Origin: Rhodospirillaceae bacterium
GTDB taxonomy: Bacteria > Pseudomonadota > Alphaproteobacteria > CACIAM-22H2
Length of the DNA: 42,157 nucleotides
Assembly (NCBI GenBank): GCA_009694125.1
Contig: SHVT01000006.1
Coordinates: 1-42,157, forward strand
Direction of reading: 5' to 3'
Shown: positions 1 to 9,384 of the stretch, in pieces
How the letters are laid out: each line of letters starts with the position of its first letter
Position numbering within the stretch: position 1 is the first letter of the stretch
Notes under the pieces: model-generated
Database searches by the model: none
What the model was told of the DNA's origin: nothing
What the model saw: only the letters and a program-made list of their open reading frames with translations
Program-made: the position numbers and the translations under genes

Positions 1-2690
1 TTTTGATGACCTCTAGATTGTGCTCAATGACGACCAGGGTATTGCCCTGATCGGCAAGGTGGTGGAGGACTTCGAGCAGCTTGCGGACGTCGTCGAAATG
101 CAGGCCGGTGGTCGGCTCGTCCAGGATGTAGAGGGTGTTGCCGGTCGCCCGCCGCGCCAGCTCCTTGGCCAGCTTCACCCGCTGCGCCTCGCCTCCGGAC
201 AAGGTGGTGGCCGGCTGACCGACATGGACATAACCGAGCCCGACCTTTTGCAGGGTTTCCAGCTTTTCCCGGATCGACGGCACCGCCTTGAAGAAATCCG
301 CGCCTTCATCCACCGTCATATCAAGAACGTCAGCGATCGATTTGTTTTTGAATGAAATTTCTAGGGTTTCTCGATTATACCGTTTGCCTTTGCAGGAATC
401 GCACTGGACGTAGACGTCGGGGAGAAAGTGCATTTCGATCTTGATAACGCCGTCGCCCTGGCACGATTCACATCGCCCGCCCTTGACGTTGAACGAGAAC
501 CGGCCGGGTTTGTAGCCGCGCGCCCGGGCCTCGGGTAGGCCGCAGAACCAATCTCGAATGGGCGAAAAAGCGCCGGTATAGGTGGCGGGGTTGGAACGCG
601 GCGTCCGCCCGATCGGCGATTGGTCGATGTCGACGATCTTGTCGAGGAATTCGGCACCGTCGATGCGGTCATGTTCGCCAGCATGCGCGCGTGTGCCCAT
701 CAGCCGCCGCGCCAATGCCTTGTATAACGTCTGCACGACCAACGTCGATTTGCCACCCCCGGAAACGCCAGTGACGCAAGTGAAGGTGCCGAGCGGTAGC
801 TCCACCGTCACGTTCTGCAAATTGTTGGCGCGGGCCCCGACGATCCGCAGGCGCTGGCCGCGCTTGCCGGAGCGCCGGAGTTGGGGGACGGCGATTTCCT
901 TCTTTCCCGTCAGATATTGCGCGGTGAGGCTGTCCGGATGCTCCAGAACCTCGGCCGGCTTGCCGGCGGCGATGACCTGCCCGCCGTGAACGCCGGCGCG
1001 CGGACCCATATCGATCAGATAATCGGCGGCGCGGATCGCCTCTTCGTCATGTTCGACGACGATGACGGTGTTGCCGAGATCGCGCAGCCGCCGCAGCGTT
1101 TCCAGCAGCCTCTCGTTGTCGCGCTGGTGCAACCCGATCGATGGTTCGTCGAGAACATAGAGCACGCCGGTCAGGCCGGAGCCGATCTGCGACGCCAGGC
1201 GAATGCGCTGACTTTCGCCACCCGACAGAGTTCCCGAATTCCGCGCCAGGGTCAGATAGTCGAGCCCGACATTGACCAGGAAGCCGAGGCGCTCGGTGAT
1301 CTCTTTCAACACGCGCGCGGCGATTTCGCGCTGCTTCTGCGTCAGGGTGGCGGGCAGGGCGTCAAACCATTCGGCGGCGGCGGCGATCGACATTTCCGCG
1401 ACTTGGCCGAGATGGATACCGCCGATCTTGACGGCCAGCGCCTCCGGCTTCAACCGATAGCCGTTGCAGGCTTCGCACGGCCGCGCGGTCTGGAATCGGC
1501 TCAATTCTTCGCGGTGCCAAGCGCTGTCGGTCTCGCGCCAGCGGCGCTCCATGTTGCGGATGACGCCCTCGAACGGCTTGGCGGTGCTGTATTCGCGGCG
1601 TCCGTCGGCGAAACGCATGGTGACGATGTCTTCGCCAGATCCGAACAGGATGGCCTGGCGGACCCTTTCATGCAGGTCCTGGAACGGGGTCGAGGTGGAG
1701 ACTTTGTAGTGCCGGGCGAGGCTGTCCAGGGTCTGCGAATAATATTGCGAGCTGGAGTTGGCCCAAGGAGCGATGGCCCCTTCATACAGCGACAGGCGCG
1801 GATCGGGCACGACCAATTCGGGATCGAAATACATCTTCACGCCCAGACCATCGCAGGCCGGGCAGGCGCCATGCGGATTGTTGAAGGAAAACAGGCGCGG
1901 CTCGATTTCGTCGATGCTGAAGCCGGAGACCGGGCAGGCAAAACGCGCGGAGAAGGTCGCGCGCTCGCCGGTGGTGGCGTTCTCGGCGTACAGCAGACCT
2001 TCGGACAGGCCGATCGCGGTTTCGACGCTGTCGGCCAGCCGGTTGCCGAGATCGGGCTTCACCACGATGCGGTCGATCACGACGTCGATGTCGTGTTTGA
2101 GCTTTTTGTTGAGCGCGGGCGCGGCGTCGATTTCGTACAGCTTCCCATCCACCTTCACGCGCTGGAAGCCACGTTTCTGGAAATCGGCGAGCTCCTTGCG
2201 GTATTCGCCCTTGCGGCCGCGAACCACCGGGGCCAGCAGCAGCAGTTTCGTGCCCTCGGGCATCGACATGATGCGGTCCACCATCTGCGAAACGGTCTGG
2301 CTTTCGATGGGCAGGCCGGTGGCCGGCGAATAGGGAATACCGATCCGGGCGAAGAGGAGGCGCAAATAGTCATGGATTTCGGTAACGGTACCAACCGTGG
2401 AACGCGGATTGCGCGAGGTTGTTCTTTGCTCGATGGAAATAGCCGGCGACAGGCCCTCGATCGAATCGACGTCGGGTTTCTGCATCAATTCGAGGAATTG
2501 GCGGGCATAAGCCGAGAGGCTTTCGACGTAGCGCCGCTGGCCCTCGGCATAGATCGTGTCGAAGGCGAGCGAGGACTTGCCGGAGCCCGACAACCCGGTG
2601 ATGACGACCAAGCTGTCGCGCGGCATTTCGACGTCGATATTCTTCAAATTGTGCTCGCGGGCGCCGCGAACGATGATGCGCGAAGTCATC
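1..2690 (-). CDS. uvrA: UvrABC excinuclease subunit A (3' end cut by window edge)
   Basis: This is the ATPase and damage-recognition subunit of nucleotide excision repair, which loads UvrB onto lesions in the cytoplasm. The ORF track omits it because it runs off the left edge. Read from the minus-strand ATG at 2690 it begins [20 protein letters not shown]. It shows the first Walker [10 protein letters not shown] near residue 32, the long insertion domain, a first ABC signature [12 protein letters not shown], Walker [10 protein letters not shown], a second Walker [10 protein letters not shown], a [16 protein letters not shown] zinc region, and a second signature [12 protein letters not shown] with [12 protein letters not shown]. 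About 896 codons are visible of the usual 940-960, so roughly the last 60 residues lie outside. No stop or frame change was seen. It diverges from ssb across 181 bp, a common alphaproteobacterial pairing. I looked for a GTTC-N7-GTTC LexA box in the gap and found none. Confidence 0.96.
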
Positions 2691-2871
2691 TATTTCCCGC
2701 CATGTCTCGGCCGGCAACCGAACCGGCGGCGATGTTGTACCAGATCGATCGCCTCAAGTGGGTGAGCCGAGCCGGATGCGGGCATCGCCCAAGGCCTCCG
2801 CCGACGCTGGACGCGACCGCAATTGCGTGTAGACTCCGCGCCTTCCCCGCTTCAGCACAAGGACGAACATC

Positions 2872-3354
2872 ATGGCCGGCAGCGTGAACAAGGTCATCCT
2901 CGTCGGCAATCTCGGCAAGGATCCCGAGAGCCGCAGCTTTCCCAATGGCGGCAAGGTCGTCAATTTCACCATGGCGACCAGCGAGAATTGGAAGGACAAG
3001 GCCAGCGGCGAGCGCAAGGAACGCACGGAATGGCACCGAGTCGCCATTTTCAACGAGCGCCTGGCCGAGGTTGCGGAGAAGTATTTGCGTAAAGGCTCCA
3101 AGGTCTATGTCGAGGGCCAGATCGAAACACGCAAATGGACGGACAAGGATGGGCAGGAACGGTATACGACCGAAGTCGTTCTGCGGCCGTTTCGCGGCGA
3201 ATTGACCATGCTCGACGGACGCGGCGGCGATTCGGGGCCGGCGGGCGGCGGCGATGCTCCCCCCGACACGACTTACGGCGGCGGTGGCGGTGGCGGCGCT
3301 CAATCGGGCGGGCGCGCGAAGGTCGGCGATCTCGACGACGAAATTCCGTTCTAA
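2872..3354 (+). CDS. ssb: Single-stranded DNA-binding protein
   Basis: SSB coats single-stranded DNA during replication, repair and recombination and recruits partners through its C-terminal tail. The 160-aa product opens [19 protein letters not shown] and has the OB fold over about residues 1-110, including the [20 protein letters not shown] core. A glycine-rich linker (a GGGGGGG-type run around residues 140-147) follows. It ends in the acidic tip DLDDEIPF, which binds SSB partner proteins. The ATG at 2872 is preceded by an AAGGA-like ribosome binding site. It diverges from uvrA and lies 233 bp upstream of gyrA. Length and tail match typical bacterial SSB, with nothing missing. Confidence 0.97.
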   Translation: MAGSVNKVILVGNLGKDPESRSFPNGGKVVNFTMATSENWKDKASGERKERTEWHRVAIFNERLAEVAEKYLRKGSKVYVEGQIETRKWTDKDGQERYTTEVVLRPFRGELTMLDGRGGDSGPAGGGDAPPDTTYGGGGGGGAQSGGRAKVGDLDDEIPF

Positions 3355-3478
3355 ACCCGATTGGCGCCGGGCACGCCACGCGCTTACGACGGCTCGCCGC
3401 GACACCGGCGCGGGAACCGCTCGGCTTCACCTCCGCGCAGGCCACAACGGCAGCCACAGGACACATGTCAACACATTG

Positions 3479-3490
3479 ATTTATATAAAT
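3479..3490. promoter_or_regulatory. AT-rich palindrome upstream of gyrA
   Basis: ATTTATATAAAT is a perfect 12-bp palindrome in a short AT-rich island (about 3470-3497) inside otherwise GC-rich DNA, roughly 100 bp before the gyrA start. Its position suits a promoter or UP-like element for gyrA-coaD. No clean -35/-10 pair could be fixed, so the role is an inference. Confidence 0.3.
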
Positions 3491-3587
3491 AAAAATGGAG
3501 AGAACGCGATTGTGTACGGTTGCAGGAAGTGATAGTTTCACCGCGTTGTAACATTCCTCTGCCGGTCGTACACCGAAGCCGGGTCCG

Positions 3588-6344
3588 TTGAGCACAAGCA
3601 CCTCGCCGCAGCCCCTCGACATCACCCCGGTGTCGATCGAGGAGGAGATGAAACGCTCCTACCTCGATTACGCCATGAGCGTGATCGTGGCGCGTGCGCT
3701 TCCCGATGTCCGCGACGGCCTGAAACCCGTGCATCGGCGCATTCTCTACGCGATGTACGAGGCCGGGTACGATTCGACCAAACCCTTCCGCAAATCGGCC
3801 CGCGTGGTCGGCGAGGTCATGGGTAAATTCCATCCCCACGGCGACGCCGCGATCTATGACGCCATGGTCCGGATGGCGCAGGATTTTTCCATGCGCCTGC
3901 CGCTTGTCGCCGGGCAGGGCAATTTCGGTTCGATGGACGGCGATCCGCCCGCGGCCATGCGTTATACCGAGGCGCGGCTGGCCAAATCCGCTCAAGCCTT
4001 GCTCAACGACATCGACAAGGAAACCGTCGAGTTCCAGCCGAACTACGACGAATCCTCCCAAGAACCGCGCGTGTTGCCGGCGGAGTTTCCGAATCTGCTG
4101 GTGAACGGCGCCGGCGGCATCGCCGTCGGCATGGCGACGAACATACCGCCACACAATTTGGGCGAAGTCATCGACGCCTGCTGTGCCTATATCGACGATC
4201 CCGCGATCGAGATCGAGGCGCTGATGGAAAGGATGCCGGGACCCGATTTCCCCACGGGCGGCATCATCCTGGGCCGGTCCGGAATCCGCGAGGCCTTCCG
4301 CACCGGCCGCGGCTCGTTGGCGGTGCGCGGCCGCGCCCGCTTCGAGGATATCCGCAAAGACCGGACAGCAATCATCATCTCGGAGATTCCCTACCAGCTC
4401 AATAAATCGCGCCTGATGGAGCGCATCGCCGAGGTCGTGCACGAGAAGCTGATCGAGGGCATTTCCGATCTGCGCGACGAATCCGACCGCGATGGCGTGC
4501 GTGTGGTCGTGGAACTCAAGCGCGACGCCAACGCCGACGTCGTGCTCAACCAGCTCTACCGCTACACGCCGCTGCAGACGAGCTTCGGCGTCAATATGCT
4601 GGCCCTGCGTGGCGGCCGGCCCGAGCAACTCAACCTCAAGGAGATCATCGCCGCTTTCGTCGCCTTCCGCGAGGAAGTCGTCACCAAACGCACGCGCTTT
4701 CAGCTTCGCAAGGCGCGCGAGCGCGCCCACATCCTGATCGGGCTCGCGGTAGCGGTCGTCAACTTGGATGCCGTGATCAAGCTGATCCGCGAGGCGCCGG
4801 ACCCGGCATCGGCGCGCGCCTCCCTGACCGGCCGCGACTGGCCAGCCGCGGAGATCGCGGCGCTTATCGAACTTGTGAACGAGGCGGGCAGCGCCCTCAA
4901 GGACGGGACCTATCGCCTGTCCGAGGAACAGGCGCGCGCCATCCTCGATCTACGCCTGCACCGCCTGACCGCGCTCGAACGCGACAAGATCGGCGACGAT
5001 CTCAGGGCGCTGGTTGAGCAGATCAAGGATCTTCTCGACATCCTCGCCAAGCCCGAGCGGCTGAAATCGATCATGCGGGCGGAGCTGATCGCGATCAAAG
5101 AAAGCTTCGATACACCCCGGCGCACCGCCATCGAAGAGGGCGAAGCCGAGGCCGATCTGGAGGCGTTGATCCAGCCCGAAGACATGGTCGTCACCGTCAC
5201 CCATGCCGGCTACATCAAACGCGTGCCGCTCTCCACCTATCGCTCGCAGCGGCGTGGCGGCCGCGGTCGCGCCGGCATGGCGACCCGCGAAGAGGATTTC
5301 GTCGGCCAGGTGTTCGTCGTCAACACCCATACGCCGGTCCTGTTTTTCAGCACCGTGGGGCGGGTATATCAGCTCAAGGTCTACCGATTGCCGCTCGGCA
5401 CGCCGCAGGCCCGCGGCAAACCGATGGTCAATCTGCTTCCCTTGGAGGAAGGCGAGAGCATTTCGACGTTGATGCCGCTGCCGGCCGACGAGGCCGCCTG
5501 GGCCAATCTGCACGTCATGTTCGCGACCTCGAAAGGAAACGTCCGCCGCAACACGCTCGCCGATTTCCTGCACATCAAGGCCAACGGCAAGATCGCCATG
5601 AAACTGGAAGAGGAAGGCGAGAGGCTGATCGCCGTCGCCACCTGCGACGACGGCCAGGACGTGTTGCTGGCCACACGCGGCGGCAAATGCATCCGCTTCG
5701 CCGTCGACGAAGTTCGGGTATTTTCCAGCCGCACCTCGACCGGCGTGCGCGGCATCAAATTGGCCGCCCGCGACAAAGTCATTTCGATGTCGGTGCTGAC
5801 CCACGTCGAGGCCAAGACCGAGGATCGCGAAGCCTATCTGCGCGAAGCCGCGTCGCGCCGGCGCGGCGGGGAGGGCGAGGGTGATGCACCGCCGGTCGCC
5901 GATGAGCGGCAGACCCGGCTTTCACCAGAGGCGATGGCGGCACTGGCGGCGCAAGAGCAATTCATCCTCAGCATCACCGAAAACGGGTTCGGCAAGCGCA
6001 GCTCGGCTTTTGAATACCGGATCACCGGTCGCGGCGGCAGCGGCATCGCCAATATCGAGACTTCCGATCGCAACGGCCCGGTCGTCGCCTCCTTCCCGGT
6101 CGCGGAACGCGACCACATCATGCTGGTCACCGACGCCGGCCAATTGATCCGTTGCCCGGTCAATGACATCCGCATCGCCGGCCGCAAGACCCAAGGTGTG
6201 ACCGTGTTCAAGGTCGGCGAAAACGAACGCGTGGTGTCGGTCACCGGACTGGCCGACGACGAATCGGTTCAAGATTCCGACGATGGAGCGCCCCCAACCG
6301 ATGGTGGAGACGAGCCGGAGGGTTCGGTCGAGGGCAATGGCTGA
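3588..6344 (+). CDS. gyrA: DNA gyrase subunit A (TTG start)
   Basis: GyrA is the breakage-reunion subunit of gyrase and introduces negative supercoils together with GyrB. The 918-aa product carries [20 protein letters not shown], the winged-helix [10 protein letters not shown] segment, and catalytic Tyr126 in [10 protein letters not shown]. The GyrA box QRRGGRG (near residue 554) separates it from ParC. A C-terminal pinwheel of beta-propeller blades follows, then an acidic tail of about 35 residues. The frame is closed by TAA at 3549 with no ATG or GTG before TTG at 3588. TTG therefore gives the normal N-terminal length; GTG at 3630 or ATG at 3648 would clip it. The quinolone-region residue equal to E. 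coli Ser83 is Ala (A87), a change linked to lower quinolone sensitivity and common in alphaproteobacteria. It overlaps coaD by 8 nt. Confidence 0.96.
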   Translation: MSTSTSPQPLDITPVSIEEEMKRSYLDYAMSVIVARALPDVRDGLKPVHRRILYAMYEAGYDSTKPFRKSARVVGEVMGKFHPHGDAAIYDAMVRMAQDFSMRLPLVAGQGNFGSMDGDPPAAMRYTEARLAKSAQALLNDIDKETVEFQPNYDESSQEPRVLPAEFPNLLVNGAGGIAVGMATNIPPHNLGEVIDACCAYIDDPAIEIEALMERMPGPDFPTGGIILGRSGIREAFRTGRGSLAVRGRARFEDIRKDRTAIIISEIPYQLNKSRLMERIAEVVHEKLIEGISDLRDESDRDGVRVVVELKRDANADVVLNQLYRYTPLQTSFGVNMLALRGGRPEQLNLKEIIAAFVAFREEVVTKRTRFQLRKARERAHILIGLAVAVVNLDAVIKLIREAPDPASARASLTGRDWPAAEIAALIELVNEAGSALKDGTYRLSEEQARAILDLRLHRLTALERDKIGDDLRALVEQIKDLLDILAKPERLKSIMRAELIAIKESFDTPRRTAIEEGEAEADLEALIQPEDMVVTVTHAGYIKRVPLSTYRSQRRGGRGRAGMATREEDFVGQVFVVNTHTPVLFFSTVGRVYQLKVYRLPLGTPQARGKPMVNLLPLEEGESISTLMPLPADEAAWANLHVMFATSKGNVRRNTLADFLHIKANGKIAMKLEEEGERLIAVATCDDGQDVLLATRGGKCIRFAVDEVRVFSSRTSTGVRGIKLAARDKVISMSVLTHVEAKTEDREAYLREAASRRRGGEGEGDAPPVADERQTRLSPEAMAALAAQEQFILSITENGFGKRSSAFEYRITGRGGSGIANIETSDRNGPVVASFPVAERDHIMLVTDAGQLIRCPVNDIRIAGRKTQGVTVFKVGENERVVSVTGLADDESVQDSDDGAPPTDGGDEPEGSVEGNG

Positions 6345-6891
6345 ACCGCTCATCGCCATGTATCCCGGCACCTTCGACCCGGTGACCAACGGCCATCTCG
6401 ACATCATCGCGCGCGCCGCCCGGCTCGCCGACCGGCTGATCGTGGGCGTCGCCGTCAACGCCGGCAAGGGGCCCCTGTTCAGCCTCGACGAGCGCGTCGC
6501 CATGGTGCGCGAGGAAATCGACGCGCTGGGCGCGCCTACCAACGGCAAGATCGAGGTTCGTCCGTTCGACACCCTGCTGGTGAAATTCGTGGAGGCCTGC
6601 AAGGCCCGCATCATCATTCGGGGCCTGCGCGCTGTATCAGACTTCGAATACGAATTTCAGATGGCGGGCATGAATTCGCGGCTGGCGCCTAAGATCGAGA
6701 CCGTCTTTTTGATGGCCGCGGATCGCCATCAATTCATCTCCTCGCGTTTCGTCAAGGAAATCGCGCGGCTGGGCGGCGACGTTACTCATTTCGTGTCGAA
6801 TTCCGTCGCGCACCGGATCGCGGCCGCACTCGACAATCCGTGGAAAGCTGGCGATTTCGTCGCCGGCGGCGCCGCCCGCGTGCCGCTTTAG
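6337..6891 (+). CDS. coaD: Phosphopantetheine adenylyltransferase
   Basis: CoaD transfers AMP from ATP to 4'-phosphopantetheine to give dephospho-CoA, the penultimate step of coenzyme A synthesis, in the cytoplasm. The 184-aa protein shows the nucleotidyltransferase motif [16 protein letters not shown] near the N terminus, then [21 protein letters not shown] and the [10 protein letters not shown] signature near the C terminus. The ORF track starts it at 6283, but the family begins just before the YPGTFD strand. ATG 6337, inside the last codons of gyrA (ATGGCTGA overlap), fits best and implies translational coupling. The C-terminal tail is slightly longer than the typical 160-170 aa. The gyrA-coaD adjacency is usual in this class; the ppi and queA/tgt genes that often follow are absent here. 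Confidence 0.94.
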   Translation: MAEPLIAMYPGTFDPVTNGHLDIIARAARLADRLIVGVAVNAGKGPLFSLDERVAMVREEIDALGAPTNGKIEVRPFDTLLVKFVEACKARIIIRGLRAVSDFEYEFQMAGMNSRLAPKIETVFLMAADRHQFISSRFVKEIARLGGDVTHFVSNSVAHRIAAALDNPWKAGDFVAGGAARVPL

Positions 6892-6920
6892 GCCCGCCGG
6901 GTCGGAGGCGGCATCGACGA

Positions 6921-6949
6921 TTGACCCTCCGGGGGTTGGCACCTATGTT
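6921..6949 (+). promoter_or_regulatory. Sigma-70-type promoter of tRNA-Lys
   Basis: TTGACC (6921-6926), a 17-bp spacer and TATGTT (6944-6949) form a good housekeeping promoter. Transcription would start near 6956, about 19 nt before the tRNA. Confidence 0.65.
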
Positions 6950-6974
6950 CGGCAAGGGCGCCGTAACGCCCGGC

Positions 6975-7049
6975 GAGCCCGTAGCTCAGCGGTAGAGCAT
7001 CTGACTTTTAATCAGAGGGTCGATGGTTCGATCCCATCCGGGCTCACCA
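6975..7049 (+). tRNA. tRNA-Lys (anticodon TTT)
   Basis: This 75-nt cloverleaf has CCA encoded. The acceptor stem is GAGCCCG / CGGGCTC with discriminator A. The D stem is GCTC/GAGC, the anticodon stem is TCTGA/TCAGA around the loop CTTTTAA (anticodon TTT), and the T stem GATGG/CCATC encloses TTCGATC. All stems pair perfectly. It follows coaD and has its own promoter. Confidence 0.97.
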
Positions 7050-7128
7050 CCTATGCCAACACTGCGTCGGCATCTGCGACCGCTAGGTTCGGCGGGTCGG
7101 TGTCGATATTTCCATTGAAAGGCGAAAA

Positions 7129-7335
7129 ATGGACGAAGCAAAAATCGATCTTGCCACGATCGGCAAGCTCGCCAAGGCGCTGGCGTTCATTTGCGGGCCG
7201 GAACATGCCTGCACGGTCGCGCTCAGGACCGCTGCGGAAAGCGGCGCCGAAAGCGACATCAAAAAGGCGCGCACCCAGTTTCTCCGCCTGAAGACCAGCG
7301 AACGCCAGGCCGCCATGTCCATGATCGCGGGCTGA
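7129..7335 (+). CDS. Small conserved-looking protein of unknown function (68 aa)
   Basis: I do not recognise this family. The 68-aa product begins MDEAKIDLATIGKLAKALAF and is predicted mostly helical, with two Cys (in FICGPEHACTVAL), a lysine/arginine-rich C-terminal half and no signal peptide or membrane segment. Codon use is strongly coding-like, with GC-rich third positions. A GAAAGG ribosome binding site sits 6 nt before the ATG. It lies between tRNA-Lys and the 3' end of the convergent heparinase gene. The uninterrupted heparinase reading frame would run antisense through it, but that part of the frame looks non-coding. I therefore favour this ORF as the real gene. Confidence 0.6.
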   Translation: MDEAKIDLATIGKLAKALAFICGPEHACTVALRTAAESGAESDIKKARTQFLRLKTSERQAAMSMIAG

Positions 7336-7364
7336 CACACCGCGAAGCGATCCGACTTGGCGCG

Positions 7365-9210
7365 TCAGACGCTCCAGCCGGCCAGCGGGCCGCGGGCGGG
7401 GCCGAGTTCGGCATCCCCCGGCGGCGAAGGCCACAATCAGCCGCGCCGGACCCGCACTCGCGATCCGGTCGATGCACAGCCGGACGACTCCCGTGTTCGG
7501 ATTCTCTGGCGGCGGCGCCGTCGCCGGCTCCACCGTAAAGACCGCGCCCGCCGGCTCGACGATGCGGGCGTGCAGCGTGGCGCTGCCCTGCTTCAGCTCG
7601 GCGCTCGCGCCATCGGTACGGATGGCGGCGCGCGTGTGCATCTGCCGCCGGAGTTTGCGTCCGGCCGGCACCTCGATTTCGTCGGCGATGACCGTCACGC
7701 GCCGCCGGATCAACGCAACCCCGCGCCGCACCGATCGCGCCCCGGAATACGCGGGGCTGAGATCGGCGACGGCGCGCGCAAAATCCTCGTCGGATCGGAA
7801 GCCGACGATACGCGCCTTGGCTTTGGCCGATTGGTTTGCGCCATCGATCAGAACGGTGTTTTGTCCCCGAGTTCCCATCCGGTAATAACCGTAGCGGCGA
7901 TCGGCGCTGAAATAACCGGGCAGGGAATAATCGTCGGGCCCGAGATCGACGGCGAAACGTTCTCCGCCCGCGTCCAATACGAACGTCCCGATATCGAGAT
8001 TGGAGTGGTTCGCCGCGTTGTCGCCCGCCTTGAACGCCACGAACATCGCATTGCGATCGGTCCAGTTGCCGCGCAGGCTCGCCGATTCGACATGTCGGAA
8101 ATAGGCGTCGCGGGGCAATCCGGTTTCAGCGGGCGCCTTTCGATCCGGCTGGAACCAGACGATGCCGGTCCCCGTGGAGGTGGCGTTACGGCCCGCGATC
8201 CACGCGTAAAGCGGGCGGCCGAAGCGGCGGGCGAGCCACATCAAGGCCGGTGTATGACGCACGGCCTCGCCGCCGTCGGCGAAGTTGAAGGCCTTGCCGC
8301 CCGGTCCTTCCATGTGGAGCCGGTACAACCCGGTATCGGCGAAGCCCGGCGTGGCCGATAGGCCGAAATCGTGCCCCAACGCACTCTCCAGCGACGCCAG
8401 TAGGAAAACCGCGTATTGGGTCGCGTAATCCCAATAGGCGACGCCCTCATCCCAACCGCCATCCGGTCCATAACTCGACAGGGCCCGGCGGGACGAGGCG
8501 ACAGAGGCTTCAACGACAGTGGCGGCAAGACGGGGTTCGTGTTCGGCGATGGCGAGCGCTCCGGCGGCGAGCCCGCCATTGCACACAAAATTCCAATTGT
8601 GGGTCGCCTGCGTCCAGAAGGTGCGGCGGCGATATTCCTCGACGCCGGGCACCAGCCCCTTGTCCGCGATCGCGGCGCGTGCCAGGGCGCGATCCTCTTC
8701 GGCGAGCGCGGCATGGCACCAATCATAGGCGAGAGCGACCGCCATCGTCATTTCGGCGACGTCCAGGAAGTGGGACGGATTCCAGGACCTGAAGCCGCCC
8801 ACGCGCCGCAATTCCACCGCCACACGCTGGGGATAACGCACATCCCCGGTGAGCAGCCAGGCGGCGCCCAGGTTTTCCATGCGCCGCAGCACCTCACGCG
8901 AGGTCGGCAGCAGCACCGGGCGTTTGGGCTCGAAGGTGTAGTCCACCGGGGGTTGGGCAAGAATCCGGTCGGCGTCGCGCAACAACGCCGCGCGCCACCG
9001 CCGGCCGACGTCATCGGCCGCGAGGCGGGCATCGAGCGTGGCAATCTCGGCCGGCGTGGTCAACAGCCGGGGTCGCGCCGCGCGTAAACTCGACAGCACA
9101 CCGCCGGGGTTGGCGTCCGCCGCTTCAACCGAGATCGGCGTCATGACGGTACGCCGCCCGGCGAGCACCCCGCCGCCCCCGATCAGGAACCTCCGACGGC
9201 CCAATTTCAT
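7365..9210 (-). CDS. Heparinase II/III-like polysaccharide lyase, secreted; probable 3' frameshift
   Basis: This is a likely exported lyase acting on an acidic polysaccharide such as alginate or a glycosaminoglycan-like glycan. The N terminus MKLGRRRFLIGG looks like a twin-arginine signal. An alpha/alpha-toroid domain follows, with HNWNFVCNGGLAAGALAI and DGGWDEGVAYWDYATQY. A beta-sandwich heparinase domain comes next, with HSNLDIGTFVLDAGGERF and YYRMGTRGQNTVLIDG. The start was set at ATG 9210, ahead of the signal, rather than the track's 9351. As written the frame reads on to 7051, giving an Arg/Pro-rich, antisense-looking tail. Dropping one C from the C5 run at 7415-7419 yields a sensible end, AELGPARGPLAGWSV, with a stop at 7365, just clear of the convergent 68-aa gene. 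The substrate cannot be told. Confidence 0.8.
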
Positions 9211-9384
9211 CCTGGTTAGCGCTCCAATCGCCCGCGCATGAGCACACGCTGTACGCGCTCGAGCCGATTCGCGCAACCCGCGGCGACTTTTCGATTCAGC
9301 GCAGGATTCCGGGCGGATGACACGTGACAACGAATATTGCCGCCGACACATTCGGGTCGGACGGAAGATGGCGAGGGAGACAGC

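Noticed and set aside
2691-2871. LexA (SOS) box between uvrA and ssb
   Set aside because: No GTTC-N7-GTTC or GAAC-N7-GAAC pair was found on reading both strands.
881-2887. 668-aa plus-strand ORF
   Set aside because: It is antisense to uvrA, whose minus-strand translation shows all family motifs. It is a typical GC-rich shadow frame.
3468-4730. 420-aa minus-strand ORF
   Set aside because: Shadow of gyrA, His/Asp/Gly-rich with no family sense.
7051-7364. C-terminal extension of the heparinase frame to 7051
   Set aside because: Arg/Pro-rich, antisense to a coding-like ORF and abutting tRNA-Lys. A one-base shift at C5 gives a better end at 7365.
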